A stretch of 64,000 nucleotides of DNA from UBA6544 sp049601975 (GTDB lineage Bacteria; Pseudomonadota; Alphaproteobacteria; UBA8366), in contig JBMYRC010000001.1 of NCBI GenBank assembly GCA_049601975.1, forward strand, positions 1 to 64,000, given 5' to 3'. Below are positions 7,996-16,686 of the stretch, one piece after another; position 1 is the first letter of the stretch, and every line of letters begins with the position of its first letter. A program made the position numbers and the translations under genes. Below the pieces are notes generated by a model. That model was given only the letters and a program-made list of their open reading frames with translations. It was not told the DNA's origin and ran no database searches.

Positions 7996-9240
7996 ATGGA
8001 TATGCGCCCGAACGCCCGCCAACAGGAATTGATCGACACCGCGCGAGCCCTCGCGATGGAGAAGTTTGAGCCGCGTGCGGCGGAATACGACCGGGAGGCG
8101 CGGTTTCCGTTCGAGGATTATGCCGACTTACGCGACGCGGGATTTCTCGGGCTTTGCGTGCCCGAGGAGTATGGCGGGCTGGGGGCTGATCTAGAGACCT
8201 ATTGTCTGGTCGTCGAGGAAATCGCGAAGGGGAACGCGTCGACCGCGCTCACTTTCAACATGCATTGCCTGACGATGCTGATGATCGGCGAGATGGCTGA
8301 CGCCCATGAGATGAGCGACGAGAAACGCGCGCGTCACGCGGAATTGCGTGCGCGAAACTTCCGCGAAGTCGTGGAGGACGGCGTCTATTACGGCCAACCT
8401 CATAGCGAGCCAGTCGAGCAAGGTGAGACGGATACGGTATTCGAGGTCGGCGGTCGCCGCTTTGGGACGACGGCGGAGAAGGTGGATGGTGGATACCGGG
8501 TTAACGGGCGGAAGTTCTTTGTCTCGCTATCGGATTCCGCACCTTATTTCGCGACTCCGGCAATCCTAATCGGTGACGCGCCATGGATCGAACGCACGCT
8601 GTACCTGAAGGTCCCGCGCGAGACACCGGGGCTGACCTTCTCCGGTGATTGGGACCCGATCGGTATGCGTGCCACGGTCAGCCGTAACATGGAATTGAAA
8701 GACGTGTTCGTACCGGACGACGGAGAGGTCCTACCGCCAGGCGTCTTCGGCGGTTTGTATCTCACCTCGGCGCATGGGCCGCTGCTGTTCTCCGCGACTT
8801 TCATGGGAATGATGCAACGGGCCTATGATTTCACCCTCGACTACCTGACAGGCGGCATCGAGGGGGCGGCGCCCAAAGCGAATGTTGGTCCTGTCATGGG
8901 CAACGGGATCGCCGATATGCTCTTTAAGCTCGAGGCGGCAAAAGCGCTCTATTACCGCTCCGTCTCAGAAGCGAAGCTCAAGCCCAATCACGAAATTCGC
9001 CAACGCGCTCGCGCCGCGCATGTCATGATGCAACGCAGCTGTGTTGAGGTCGCGCAAGAGGCCATTCGCGTTTGCGGCGGTCGCGCGTTGTTGAAGCAAT
9101 ACCCGTTGGAGCGTTTCCTGCGAGATGCGCAAGCTTCGTCAGTGATGCGCCCTTGGACACGGGAAATCGCGACGGAAGCGGCCTGGGAAAGTGCCTTGCG
9201 GTTCGCGCGAAAGAAGAACGGTTCGGAGAAAAATACGTAG
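7996..9240 (+). CDS. Acyl-CoA dehydrogenase family protein
   Basis: The 414-residue flavoprotein has the ACAD order. An N-terminal helical domain (QELIDTARALAMEKFEPRAAEYD, LGLCVPEEYGGLGADLETYCLVVEEIAKG) is followed by the beta-domain with YRVNGRKFFVSLSDSA and WDPIGMRATVSRN, and a C-terminal four-helix domain containing VCGGRALLKQYPLERFLRDAQ. The last matches the usual GGxGyxxxxPlerlyRDar motif with substitutions. It should oxidise an acyl-CoA and pass electrons to ETF. The ATG at 7996 follows AGGAG by nine bases and is preferred to the TTG at 7987. It ends the tight part of the operon; a palindromic repeat follows. Confidence 0.9.
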   Translation: MDMRPNARQQELIDTARALAMEKFEPRAAEYDREARFPFEDYADLRDAGFLGLCVPEEYGGLGADLETYCLVVEEIAKGNASTALTFNMHCLTMLMIGEMADAHEMSDEKRARHAELRARNFREVVEDGVYYGQPHSEPVEQGETDTVFEVGGRRFGTTAEKVDGGYRVNGRKFFVSLSDSAPYFATPAILIGDAPWIERTLYLKVPRETPGLTFSGDWDPIGMRATVSRNMELKDVFVPDDGEVLPPGVFGGLYLTSAHGPLLFSATFMGMMQRAYDFTLDYLTGGIEGAAPKANVGPVMGNGIADMLFKLEAAKALYYRSVSEAKLKPNHEIRQRARAAHVMMQRSCVEVAQEAIRVCGGRALLKQYPLERFLRDAQASSVMRPWTREIATEAAWESALRFARKKNGSEKNT

Positions 9241-9264
9241 ATGAATTTCTATAGGCACCATCGG

Positions 9265-9337
9265 CGTCATTCCCGCGAATGCGGGAATCTAGAGTTTCGT
9301 CGCGCCTAGCTGGATCCCCGCCTTCGCGGGAATGACG
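9265..9337. repeat. Full copy of a dispersed palindromic (REP/MITE-like) element
   Basis: Left arm CGTCATTCCCGCGAA (9265-9279) is matched perfectly by right arm TTCGCGGGAATGACG (9323-9337). The inner arms (GCGGGAATCTAG against CTGGATCCCCGC) extend the inverted repeat with a few mismatches to about 28 bp around a short loop. Half copies occur at 11186-11200 and 12965-12990. Elements of this consensus are common between genes of many proteobacteria. Here it separates the acyl-CoA dehydrogenase from the FAH-family gene and ends only a few bases before the latter's ribosome binding site. It could form an RNA hairpin acting as attenuator or mRNA stabiliser. Confidence 0.85.
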
Positions 9338-9349
9338 AGGGAGGTTAAC

Positions 9350-10276
9350 GTGAAGATTTTGTACTTTGAGGATTTCAAATTGGGCATTTTGCGCGGCACT
9401 GATGTGGTCGATGTCTCGGCAGTCGTTCAGGACGTCCCACACACGGGCCCCCACGATTTGATTACCAATTTGATCGCCGATTTTGACAATTATCGCGCGC
9501 GACTCGAAGCCGCCGCCGCGGATGGTACCGGTGTGGCCGTCGACAGTGTGCGCATTCGCCCACCTTTGCCGAAACCTGGCAAGATAGACTGCATGGCGGT
9601 CAATTATATGGAGGACGGCACCCGCGACGCGCCGGCACCCATTAACGCGTTTCACAAAGCGCCCGAGGCGGTCATCGGCTGCGGCGATACGATGGTATTG
9701 CCGGACGTCCCCGCGACAGTGTTCGAGGGTGAGGCGGAACTTGGTGCGGTGATTGGCAAGACGGCGACCAATGTCTCGGCGGCGAACGCCATGGATCATA
9801 TCTTCGGTTATGTGAACTTCATCGACGGCTCTGCCCGCAATCTGCCGCCGCCCGGCAACACGTTCTTCCAGGTGAAATCTCGTGACACGTTCGCGCCGAT
9901 CGGTCCTTACATCGTGACGGCGGACGAGATCGACGATCCGCAGTCGCTGCAAGTGCGACTTTGGAATAACGGCACCTTGATGCAGGATTTCAACACCGAC
10001 GATATGGCGCATAAAATTCCGCGTTGTATCGAATGGCTGAGTTCAATCCACACATTGTCGCCAGGTGACTTGGTGGCGACGGGAACGAATCACCGCGGCC
10101 TTAACGCGTTCCTCGATGGAGATAAGATCGAGTTGGAGGTTGAAGGATTGGGCCGGCTAAATTTTAACATTCGGGACGATTTGAAACGGACTTGGGGGCG
10201 CGATACGCGCCTCCAGCATGCGGAAAAGGGGTTGGAAGGGGCACATACGCCGCAACTAACCGGAAAATATGCTTAG
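9350..10276 (+). CDS. Fumarylacetoacetate hydrolase (FAH) family protein
   Basis: The 308-residue protein has an N-terminal about 75-residue domain and a C-terminal FAH fold. Metal-binding acidic residues appear in VFEGEAELGAVIG and in GYVNFIDGSARN (the usual YxxxNDxSxRD, altered), followed by TFAPIGPYIVTADEI and LVATGTNHRGL. FAH-fold enzymes hydrate or cleave C-C bonds of dicarbonyl acids, or isomerise them. I chose the GTG at 9350, which follows GAGGGAGG (9337-9344) closely, rather than the ATG at 9332, which lies inside the palindromic repeat. It probably pairs with the dioxygenase 18 bases downstream. The substrate is unknown. Confidence 0.87.
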   Translation: MKILYFEDFKLGILRGTDVVDVSAVVQDVPHTGPHDLITNLIADFDNYRARLEAAAADGTGVAVDSVRIRPPLPKPGKIDCMAVNYMEDGTRDAPAPINAFHKAPEAVIGCGDTMVLPDVPATVFEGEAELGAVIGKTATNVSAANAMDHIFGYVNFIDGSARNLPPPGNTFFQVKSRDTFAPIGPYIVTADEIDDPQSLQVRLWNNGTLMQDFNTDDMAHKIPRCIEWLSSIHTLSPGDLVATGTNHRGLNAFLDGDKIELEVEGLGRLNFNIRDDLKRTWGRDTRLQHAEKGLEGAHTPQLTGKYA

Positions 10277-10294
10277 CGTTGAGAGGAGCGTAAA

Positions 10295-11182
10295 ATGACA
10301 CTGAGTATTCGACAGGTAGGTCCTTGTTTCGCCGGGGAAGTTTCCGGCATCGATCTCACTCAACCTCTCGGTTCCGACGATATTGCGGCCATCCACGACG
10401 GGATGGACACCTACGCTGTGCTTGTCTTCCACGGTCAGGATTTGAGTGACGAACAGCAGCTCGCGTTCAGCCGCAGCCTTGGCGATCTGGAAGAGGCTGT
10501 CGGGACCAGCCTGCGGGGCAAGGACGAATACCGCCTGCCGACGACATTCGCCGATGTCTCGAATCTGGATAAAGACAACAAGCCCTTTGCCTATGACGAC
10601 CGCCGCCGCCTGTTCGCCATCGGCAACCGCCTCTGGCATTCCGACAGCTCGTTCAAGGTTGTGCCGGCGAAATACTCGATCCTACATGCGCGCAGCATCC
10701 CATCCAAAGGCGGAAACACGGAGTTCGCTGATATGCGCACGGCTTACGAGTCGTTCGACGACGAGACTAAGGAGCTGATCGAGGATCTGGTGTGCGAGCA
10801 TTCGCAGATGTACTCGCGCCGTCTCCTTGGCTTTACCGATTTCAGCGAGGAGGAGCAGGGTCGCTTCCGCCCGGTGCGGCAAAGTCTTGTGCGCACCCAC
10901 CCCTTGACGGGCAGGAAGTCGGTCTACCTCTCGTCGCATGCGGGCGACATTCTCGGCTGGCCGCGTCCGGAGGCGCTCTCGCTGTTGCGCGACCTGACGG
11001 AGCAGGCGACCCAGCGCGAATTTGTCCACAGCCACGAATGGCGCCAGCACGACCTGGTGATTTGGGACAATCGGCGCACCATGCATCGCGCCCGCCCGTT
11101 TCCCTCGCAAGAAGCCCGCGACATGCGCCGAACGACCCTGCGCGGAGAAGGCCCAACGGCGGAGCAGCAGGCGGCCGCTTGA
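10295..11182 (+). CDS. TauD/TfdA-family Fe(II)/2-oxoglutarate dioxygenase
   Basis: The 295-residue protein begins GEVSGIDLTQPL like TauD/TfdA. It contains WHSDSSF (the HxD iron ligands), SIPSKGGNTEFADMR, and near the C-terminus WDNRRTMHRARPF with the distal His and RRTTLRG with the 2-oxoglutarate-binding Arg. These enzymes hydroxylate their substrate at the cost of 2-oxoglutarate and oxygen, commonly to release sulfite, an aryloxy group or a carnitine-type side chain. The start ATG follows GAGAGGAG. The gene lies 18 bases behind the FAH-family gene. The stop is followed after three bases by a half copy of the palindromic repeat. Confidence 0.9.
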   Translation: MTLSIRQVGPCFAGEVSGIDLTQPLGSDDIAAIHDGMDTYAVLVFHGQDLSDEQQLAFSRSLGDLEEAVGTSLRGKDEYRLPTTFADVSNLDKDNKPFAYDDRRRLFAIGNRLWHSDSSFKVVPAKYSILHARSIPSKGGNTEFADMRTAYESFDDETKELIEDLVCEHSQMYSRRLLGFTDFSEEEQGRFRPVRQSLVRTHPLTGRKSVYLSSHAGDILGWPRPEALSLLRDLTEQATQREFVHSHEWRQHDLVIWDNRRTMHRARPFPSQEARDMRRTTLRGEGPTAEQQAAA

Positions 11183-11185
11183 GGC

Positions 11186-11200
11186 CTTTGCGGGAATGAC
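11186..11200. repeat. Half copy (right arm) of the palindromic element
   Basis: CTTTGCGGGAATGAC matches the right arm of the 9265-9337 element with one change. No left arm is present on its 5' side, since that side is the coding end of the dioxygenase gene, so this is a truncated copy. Confidence 0.6.
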
Positions 11201-11245
11201 AAAGGTAAATCAAGAGCGGAAAAGTGAGGGCTCTTTTACCGAGCC

Positions 11246-12346
11246 TTAACCCAACTTAATCACCTTACCCTCAACGTGAGAACGCTCCATCGCGTCGATC
11301 AGCGCGTGGCGCACGACAGCATCGTTAAAATCGGGTGAGCCCGCAGCACCCGCTTCGAGCGCCTGGGCAAACCGGGCGTAGGCCTGCCCGACATTTCGCC
11401 CGGGACCGGCGGCCATATCCGCCGGAATGAGGCGGTAACTGTCGGGGGGTGTGATCTCCACCATGGCATCATTCCCGATGGCCATGTGAAGTTGGCTCGG
11501 CCCGATATTGACGGACTTGGACGTCAGCACGATGGTTCCCTTGCGGCCGTAAATCTCCATGCGCGTACCACTTGCATTGTGGGGCACGCTGGCCACTTGG
11601 TAGGAAACGTCGGCACCGTTTTTCAGCAATCCGGTGGCAGTAACAGTATCCGGCGCGTCCACGGGGAAATCGTCCCCTGTGACCGCATGCTTCCACATGT
11701 CGATGCGCGTCGTCACCCGCGCACTGACTTCGGCGAACTCACCCACAATGTAACAGAGCGCATCGATGGAGTGCCCGCCTGGGATGGTCATCGGGTTGGC
11801 GCCATTGGCGCGAATCCCCTGCCAGATACGTCCGTCACCCCGCTCGGTAATCGCATTGACCATCACGCTCAGGTTCACGGTGACGATGTCGCCGATATCG
11901 CCATTGGCGACCAGATCGCGGGCATACATCACCGCTGGGTCACTCTGCGCCTGAAGGCCAACTAAACTCGATACCCCAGCCGCCTTGGCGCTATCGGCCA
12001 TCTCCGTCGCGTCCGCCAGATGGGCGCCGAGCGGCCATTCGCAGCACACGTGCTTCTTCGCGTCGATCGCGGCGGTGACCAGTTGTTTGTGCAGAGGCAC
12101 GCGGACTACAACAGCGATCAAGTCGACATCGGGATGCGCCACCATCTCACCCATATCGTGAAAGGCGAGTTCGGCGCCGAACTTTTCTGCGGAAGCGCGC
12201 GCAGTCTCCTCATGCGCGGTACAAACGGCCTTGAGTTCGTAATTCGGCAACGCTTGCAATGCCGGTACATGGGCATTCGCCCCCCAGCCACTTCCGCCCG
12301 GTGTCACGGTTGCGCCGACAATGCCGACCCTGAATTTATCTGCCAC
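11246..12346 (-). CDS. Gfo/Idh/MocA-family oxidoreductase
   Basis: The 366-residue protein has an N-terminal Rossmann fold (RVGIVGATVTPGGSGWGANAHV, with an unusual insertion after the GxxG) and the EWPLG counterpart of the EKP active-site motif near residue 104. A C-terminal substrate domain follows, with MTIPGGHSIDALCYIVGEF carrying the conserved GGHxxD (His and Asp for catalysis). Family members use NAD(P) on sugars, inositols or related compounds; galactose dehydrogenase-like members share this N-terminal insertion. It converges on the dioxygenase gene, so it is a separate transcription unit; a cupin gene lies upstream on the same strand. Confidence 0.88.
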   Translation of the reverse strand: MADKFRVGIVGATVTPGGSGWGANAHVPALQALPNYELKAVCTAHEETARASAEKFGAELAFHDMGEMVAHPDVDLIAVVVRVPLHKQLVTAAIDAKKHVCCEWPLGAHLADATEMADSAKAAGVSSLVGLQAQSDPAVMYARDLVANGDIGDIVTVNLSVMVNAITERGDGRIWQGIRANGANPMTIPGGHSIDALCYIVGEFAEVSARVTTRIDMWKHAVTGDDFPVDAPDTVTATGLLKNGADVSYQVASVPHNASGTRMEIYGRKGTIVLTSKSVNIGPSQLHMAIGNDAMVEITPPDSYRLIPADMAAGPGRNVGQAYARFAQALEAGAAGSPDFNDAVVRHALIDAMERSHVEGKVIKLG

Positions 12347-12577
12347 GATGATTGTCCTTACCTGTGATGATTTTGCAGAAGAACGCCTCGACGCTGCGGC
12401 GTGATTGCTTTATGAGACGCATTTAAGTCTCAAAGAGACGAGGAGTAGTTCCGGCTGTCGCAAGAGCAGGCTTTTTGCTAACGCGAAAGCGTCCTCGCAA
12501 CTCGAAACCCGCGGGTTTTGTACCGGACTGTCGAATCTTCCCCGGTGCGTCCCCAATTTCTTTATTGCGCGCGCGGT

Positions 12578-12928
12578 CTATTCGATCGGGATGAAGAGCG
12601 AGTGGCGGAGTTGGCCACCGACTGATTTCGAGAGGTGGCCTTTCCCAGAGATGTCCTCGACCAGGATAATCTCACCGGCCTTGATCTCGCGGACTTCGCC
12701 GTCGCTGGCGGTGATCTGCGCACCCGCATCCAGGTTGACGATGTATTGGCGACGTGGGGCTGGATGCCAATCGAGGTCGTAATCGCCCGAGGTCTCGCGG
12801 AAGATGATGCCGTTGGCGGGCATACGGGCCGAGTATTTGGAGAAATTGCGTTCCTCGGCCCATTCGATCTCGATATCGCGAAAGTGCGATTCGCCGTTCT
12901 CGTCTTCGTACAGATTGTGGATGCGCAT
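12578..12928 (-). CDS. Small cupin-fold protein
   Basis: The 116-residue protein shows the single-domain cupin pattern: MPANGIIFRETSGDYDLDWHPAPRRQYIVNLDAGAQITAS, where WHPAPRRQYIV covers the first cupin motif, then GEVREIKAGEIILVEDISGKGHLS covering the second, including a conserved Gly-Glu and His. Metal ligands are incomplete against the standard G(X)5HXH motif: only one clear His (in WHPAP) and one in KGHLS. It could be a metal-independent binding cupin or an enzyme with reduced ligand set. Between it and the oxidoreductase gene are about 230 bases without a recognisable gene. Confidence 0.7.
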   Translation of the reverse strand: MRIHNLYEDENGESHFRDIEIEWAEERNFSKYSARMPANGIIFRETSGDYDLDWHPAPRRQYIVNLDAGAQITASDGEVREIKAGEIILVEDISGKGHLSKSVGGQLRHSLFIPIE

Positions 12929-12964
12929 GTGTTTGCCTCCTCGTTGAGATGATTTTAGCCATTT

Positions 12965-12990
12965 TCATTCCCGCGACGGCGGGAATCCAG
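12965..12990. repeat. Half copy (left arm) of the palindromic element
   Basis: TCATTCCCGCGACGGCGGGAATCCAG matches the left arm and inner arm of the 9265-9337 element with few changes, and it forms its own short hairpin (CCCGC...GCGGG). It sits in the 67 bases between the cupin gene and the next minus-strand gene. Confidence 0.65.
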
Positions 12991-12995
12991 TGGTT

Positions 12996-13409
12996 CTATG
13001 TGCCGAACCAGTCGCGCAATGCGTCTTCTAAGGAGGCATTCGTCTCAGCCAGACGGGCGTCGAGACTTTTCGGCCGTTCCCGCAGGACAGTCGCATCTAA
13101 TTGAGCAGCGATGTCATCGACGGCTTCGTTGGCGGTGCCGTCATAGATGATTGTCTTCAGTCCTTGTCTCAGCGATGCGAGGGCGTGCCCGCTAAACCCC
13201 GCGCAATCGAGGACGGCGTCGATGTCGGCATCCGGGTGTGCCTCCCGTGTTTGCTGGATGACGGATTGGAACCAAGCGGGGCCAGCCGAAGAGGCCGCCG
13301 CCGGGGCGCTGAGTAGAATGATGGGTGTCGACAATTCCACCGCTACGGCTGCCGCCGCGAGTGCGTGCGGCAGGCCGTAGAGGGTGATTGCTTTTCTGTC
13401 CGCCGGCAT
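12996..13409 (-). CDS. Conserved small protein of unknown function, gap-adjacent
   Basis: The 137-residue product has no domain I can name with confidence. It starts with an Ala-rich stretch (YGLPHALAAAAVAVELSTPIILLSAPAAASSAGPAWF) that could be a buried helix/strand pair. It has DIDAVLDCAGFSGHALASLRQGLKTIIYDG in the middle, reminiscent of small alpha/beta proteins, and ends LEDALRDWFGT. It lies directly downstream of gap (24 bases apart, same strand), so it is probably co-transcribed with tkt-gap. Many alphaproteobacteria carry a short uncharacterised gene at this place, which gives moderate support for reality. Confidence 0.6.
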   Translation of the reverse strand: MPADRKAITLYGLPHALAAAAVAVELSTPIILLSAPAAASSAGPAWFQSVIQQTREAHPDADIDAVLDCAGFSGHALASLRQGLKTIIYDGTANEAVDDIAAQLDATVLRERPKSLDARLAETNASLEDALRDWFGT

Positions 13410-13433
13410 GGTGGCGACAGTGAAGCCGAAGCT

Positions 13434-14441
13434 TTAGCCGAGCGCTGCCATCGCGACGGCCGTGTCGGACATCCGGTTGGAGAAGCCCCATTCGTTGTCG
13501 TACCAGGACAACACGCGCACGAACCGGCCTTCCAGAACCTGGGTCTGCGTCAGATCGAAGATCGAGCTCGCCGGGTTGTGGTTGAAGTCGATAGAGACGA
13601 GTGGCTCGTCATTGGTGTCCAGGACACCTTTCAGCGAGCCGGCGGCGGCTTGTTGAATGGCACCGTTGATCTCCGCCACGTCGGTGTCGCGGGCGGCATC
13701 GAACTTGAAGTCGATCAGCGAGACGTTCGGGGTCGGGACCCGGATCGAGGTACCGTCGAGTTTCCCGTTGAGTTCCGGCAGAACGAGGCCGACGGCCTTT
13801 GCGGCGCCCGTTGATGTCGGGATCAGGGATTGCGAGGCAGCACGCGCGCGGCGCGGGTCCGAATGCAGCGTATCCGTGGTCCGCTGATCGCCGGTGAAGG
13901 CGTGGATCGTGGTCATGTAGCCACGTTCGATGCCGATGGCCTGATTTAGGACATAAGCGACCGGGGCGAGACAGTTGGTGGTGCACGAAGCGTTGGACAC
14001 AACCGTGTGGCTCGATTCCAGCTGGTCGTGATTGATGCCGTAGACCAGGGTCAGATCGGCACCCGATGCGGGGGCGGAGACCAGAACGCGTTTGGCGCCG
14101 GCTTCCAGATGCTTCGAGGCGGATTCCTTATCCGTGAAAATGCCGGTGCATTCCATGGCGATATCAACGTCGAGCTCCTTCCAAGGAAGCTTCGCCGGGT
14201 CGCGTTCGGCGGTGACTTTGATCTTGCCCTTGCCGACATCCATCCAGTCGCCGCCGGTGGTGATCTCGTTGGCGAGCCGGCCATGGACCGTATCGTATTT
14301 CAGCAGATGGGCGTTGCTCTTCGTGTCGCCCAAATCGTTGATGCCGACGAATTCAATGTCGTCGCGTCCGGCTTCGATTGCCGCCCGCATAACCAAGCGA
14401 CCAATTCTGCCAAAACCGTTGATACCTACACGCACTGCCAT
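13434..14441 (-). CDS. gap: Glyceraldehyde-3-phosphate dehydrogenase, type I
   Basis: The 335-residue enzyme has MAVRVGINGFGRIGRLVMRAA (NAD fold), the active-site SNASCTTNC with catalytic Cys153 and the paired His180 in TIHAFTGDQ. C-terminal VLSWYDNEWGFSNRM is typical. It converts glyceraldehyde-3-phosphate to 1,3-bisphosphoglycerate with NAD and phosphate. The open frame continues upstream into tkt, but the ATG at 14441 gives the standard N-terminus, 11 bases after the tkt stop. Together with tkt and the class I aldolase at 3002 it covers the triose/pentose junction of central carbon metabolism. Confidence 0.97.
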   Translation of the reverse strand: MAVRVGINGFGRIGRLVMRAAIEAGRDDIEFVGINDLGDTKSNAHLLKYDTVHGRLANEITTGGDWMDVGKGKIKVTAERDPAKLPWKELDVDIAMECTGIFTDKESASKHLEAGAKRVLVSAPASGADLTLVYGINHDQLESSHTVVSNASCTTNCLAPVAYVLNQAIGIERGYMTTIHAFTGDQRTTDTLHSDPRRARAASQSLIPTSTGAAKAVGLVLPELNGKLDGTSIRVPTPNVSLIDFKFDAARDTDVAEINGAIQQAAAGSLKGVLDTNDEPLVSIDFNHNPASSIFDLTQTQVLEGRFVRVLSWYDNEWGFSNRMSDTAVAMAALG

Positions 14442-14452
14442 TTTCAGTTTCC

Positions 14453-16438
14453 TTATACTCGTTCGCGAATGGCGGCTTCGACTGCTGCCACCGTTATACC
14501 GAAGTGTTCGTAAAGCTGGCCCGCCGGCGCCGATGCGCCAAAGCTGTCCATGCCGACAAATCCACCGTTGAGTCCAATATAGCGATCCCATCCGAGGCGA
14601 ACAGCCGCCTCAACCGCGACCCGCGTGGATCCTGGGCCCAATACCTCAAATCTATAGGCGTCGTCCTGCGCATCGAAAAGTTCTTGGCACGGCATTGACA
14701 CAACCGCTGTGCCGATACCATCCGCTTGAAGGGCGTCGCGAGCAGCGAGCGCGATTTCGACTTCTGAGCCCGTGGCGAGGATCGTGGCTTTGCGCTCGCC
14801 CTCCGCATCGGCGGCGATATAACCGCCCCTTGCCGACAAATTTTCGGAAGAATGTGTCGTGCGCGTCGGTGCCAAGCCCTGCCGGGTGAGCGCCAATACC
14901 GAGGGCGTTTCCGTCGATTGCAGTGCAATTTGCCAGCACTCCGCCGTTTCGATGGCGTCGCAAGGCCGGAAGACATTGACGTTCGGGATCGCCCGCAGGC
15001 TCGATAATTGCTCGACCGGCTGATGGGTCGGGCCATCCTCGCCAAGGCCAATGGAATCGTGGGTCATGACATAGATGACCCGCTGCTTCATCAGTGCGGA
15101 CAAGCGGATCGAGGGGCGGCAATAATCGGTGAAGATCAAGAAGGTTGCACCGTAGGGAATAAATCCGCCATGCAGCGCGATTCCGTTCATTGCGGCCGCC
15201 ATGCCGTGCTCGCGCACGCCGTAATAAATATGCGAGCCGCCGTAATTCGCCGCACTGACTGCGTCCATGCCGTCGGCCAGCGTTAGGTTCGAGCCAGTCA
15301 GGTCGGCGGAGCCACCGATCAGCTCGGGAACGGCCTTGGTCAGCACGTTAAGTGTTTTCTGAGAAGCTTGGCGTGTCGCCAATTTGGGCAGGTCGGCTGC
15401 CAGTTCTTTCTTATAATCGTCGATGGCTTGGTCGAACCCTTCCGGCAGATCGCCCGCGACCGTGCGCTCAAACGTGGCGCGTCGGTCAGCGGCCATCGCG
15501 GCAAGGCGACCGTTCCAGGATTGCCGCTCATTCTCGGCGCGGCGGCCAGTGGCGCGCCAAGAATCGAGGATATCCGCCGGCACCTCGAACGGCGCGTGTG
15601 GCCAATCGAGCTTCTCCCGCGTCGCCGCGATTTCGTCATCGCCGAGGGGGGCGCCGTGTGTTGCGGATGTGCCTTCCTTATTAGGCGCACCGTAACCGAT
15701 CACCGTTTTACACGCGATGAGCGATGGTTTGTCTGTCTTCTTAGCGGCCTTGATGGCGGCGGCGATGGCGCCGTGATCGTGTCCATCGATTCGGGTCGTG
15801 TCCCACCCGCTGGCTTCGAAGCGCATTAATTGATTATCGCTGACCGCCATATCGGTCGGCCCGTCGATGGAGATGTCGTTATCGTCGAACAGCAAGATTA
15901 GCTTGCCGAGCTTGAGGTGTCCGGCGAGCGATATCGCTTCGTGACTGATGCCTTCCATCAGGCAACCGTCGCCGGCGAATACGTAGGTATGATGATCTAC
16001 TATGTCGTCGCCGAAACGCACCGCCATCATGCGCTCCGCAAGCGCCATACCGACCGCGTTGGCAATGCCTTGGCCGAGCGGACCCGTAGTGGTTTCGATC
16101 CCGCGCGCATGGCCGTATTCCGGGTGGCCCGCGGTATTGCTGCCGAGTTGGCGGAAATTACGAACTTGGTCGATGTCGACGTCTTCGTAGCCGGTCAGAT
16201 AGAGCAATGAATACAACAACATCGAGCCGTGACCGTTTGAAAGGACAAATCGGTCGCGGTCAGGCCAATCCGGTGCGCTGGGGTCGTATTTCAGAAATTG
16301 TGTGAACAGGACGGTGGCAATGTCTGCCATCCCCATTGGAGCACCCGGGTGCCCGGAATTCGCTTGTTGGACGGCATCCATCGATAGAGCGCGGATGGCG
16401 TTGGCCATTTGTTTGGGGTCGGCGGTCATGGCGGGCAC
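14453..16438 (-). CDS. tkt: Transketolase
   Basis: The 661-residue enzyme has all transketolase blocks: SGHPGAPMGMADIATVLF near the N-terminus, the ThDP/metal motif GDGCLMEGISHEA, the middle domain with DLTGSNLT and YYGVREHGMAAAMNGIALHGG, then THDSIGLGEDGPTHQPVEQL. It moves two-carbon ketol units in the pentose phosphate pathway. The start may be the GTG at 16438, with GAGGA seven bases upstream, or the ATG nine bases inside it at 16429; the choice changes three residues only. It is the first gene of the tkt-gap unit and is divergent from the zapA locus. Confidence 0.96.
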   Translation of the reverse strand: MPAMTADPKQMANAIRALSMDAVQQANSGHPGAPMGMADIATVLFTQFLKYDPSAPDWPDRDRFVLSNGHGSMLLYSLLYLTGYEDVDIDQVRNFRQLGSNTAGHPEYGHARGIETTTGPLGQGIANAVGMALAERMMAVRFGDDIVDHHTYVFAGDGCLMEGISHEAISLAGHLKLGKLILLFDDNDISIDGPTDMAVSDNQLMRFEASGWDTTRIDGHDHGAIAAAIKAAKKTDKPSLIACKTVIGYGAPNKEGTSATHGAPLGDDEIAATREKLDWPHAPFEVPADILDSWRATGRRAENERQSWNGRLAAMAADRRATFERTVAGDLPEGFDQAIDDYKKELAADLPKLATRQASQKTLNVLTKAVPELIGGSADLTGSNLTLADGMDAVSAANYGGSHIYYGVREHGMAAAMNGIALHGGFIPYGATFLIFTDYCRPSIRLSALMKQRVIYVMTHDSIGLGEDGPTHQPVEQLSSLRAIPNVNVFRPCDAIETAECWQIALQSTETPSVLALTRQGLAPTRTTHSSENLSARGGYIAADAEGERKATILATGSEVEIALAARDALQADGIGTAVVSMPCQELFDAQDDAYRFEVLGPGSTRVAVEAAVRLGWDRYIGLNGGFVGMDSFGASAPAGQLYEHFGITVAAVEAAIRERV

Positions 16439-16686
16439 GGCGGCTTCCTCGGGCTTGGAAAGTATCTGCCGCGGGGAATCGCGGCGCTGCTCGAAACACG
16501 CGGCAACATGCCGCCCGTTTACGAGCCCGTCAATGCCGTGCGAGCGACTCTAAATCATCGTCGTAAAAACGCTATGTTACTGCTTTGATTCCACTGTTAT
16601 TGACGCATCTCGGAGCCATGCGTATTTTGCGCCCTTGGTATCGCCCTCATGGGCGTAAAACGCAGAATCCGCGCCGGAAAGAACAA

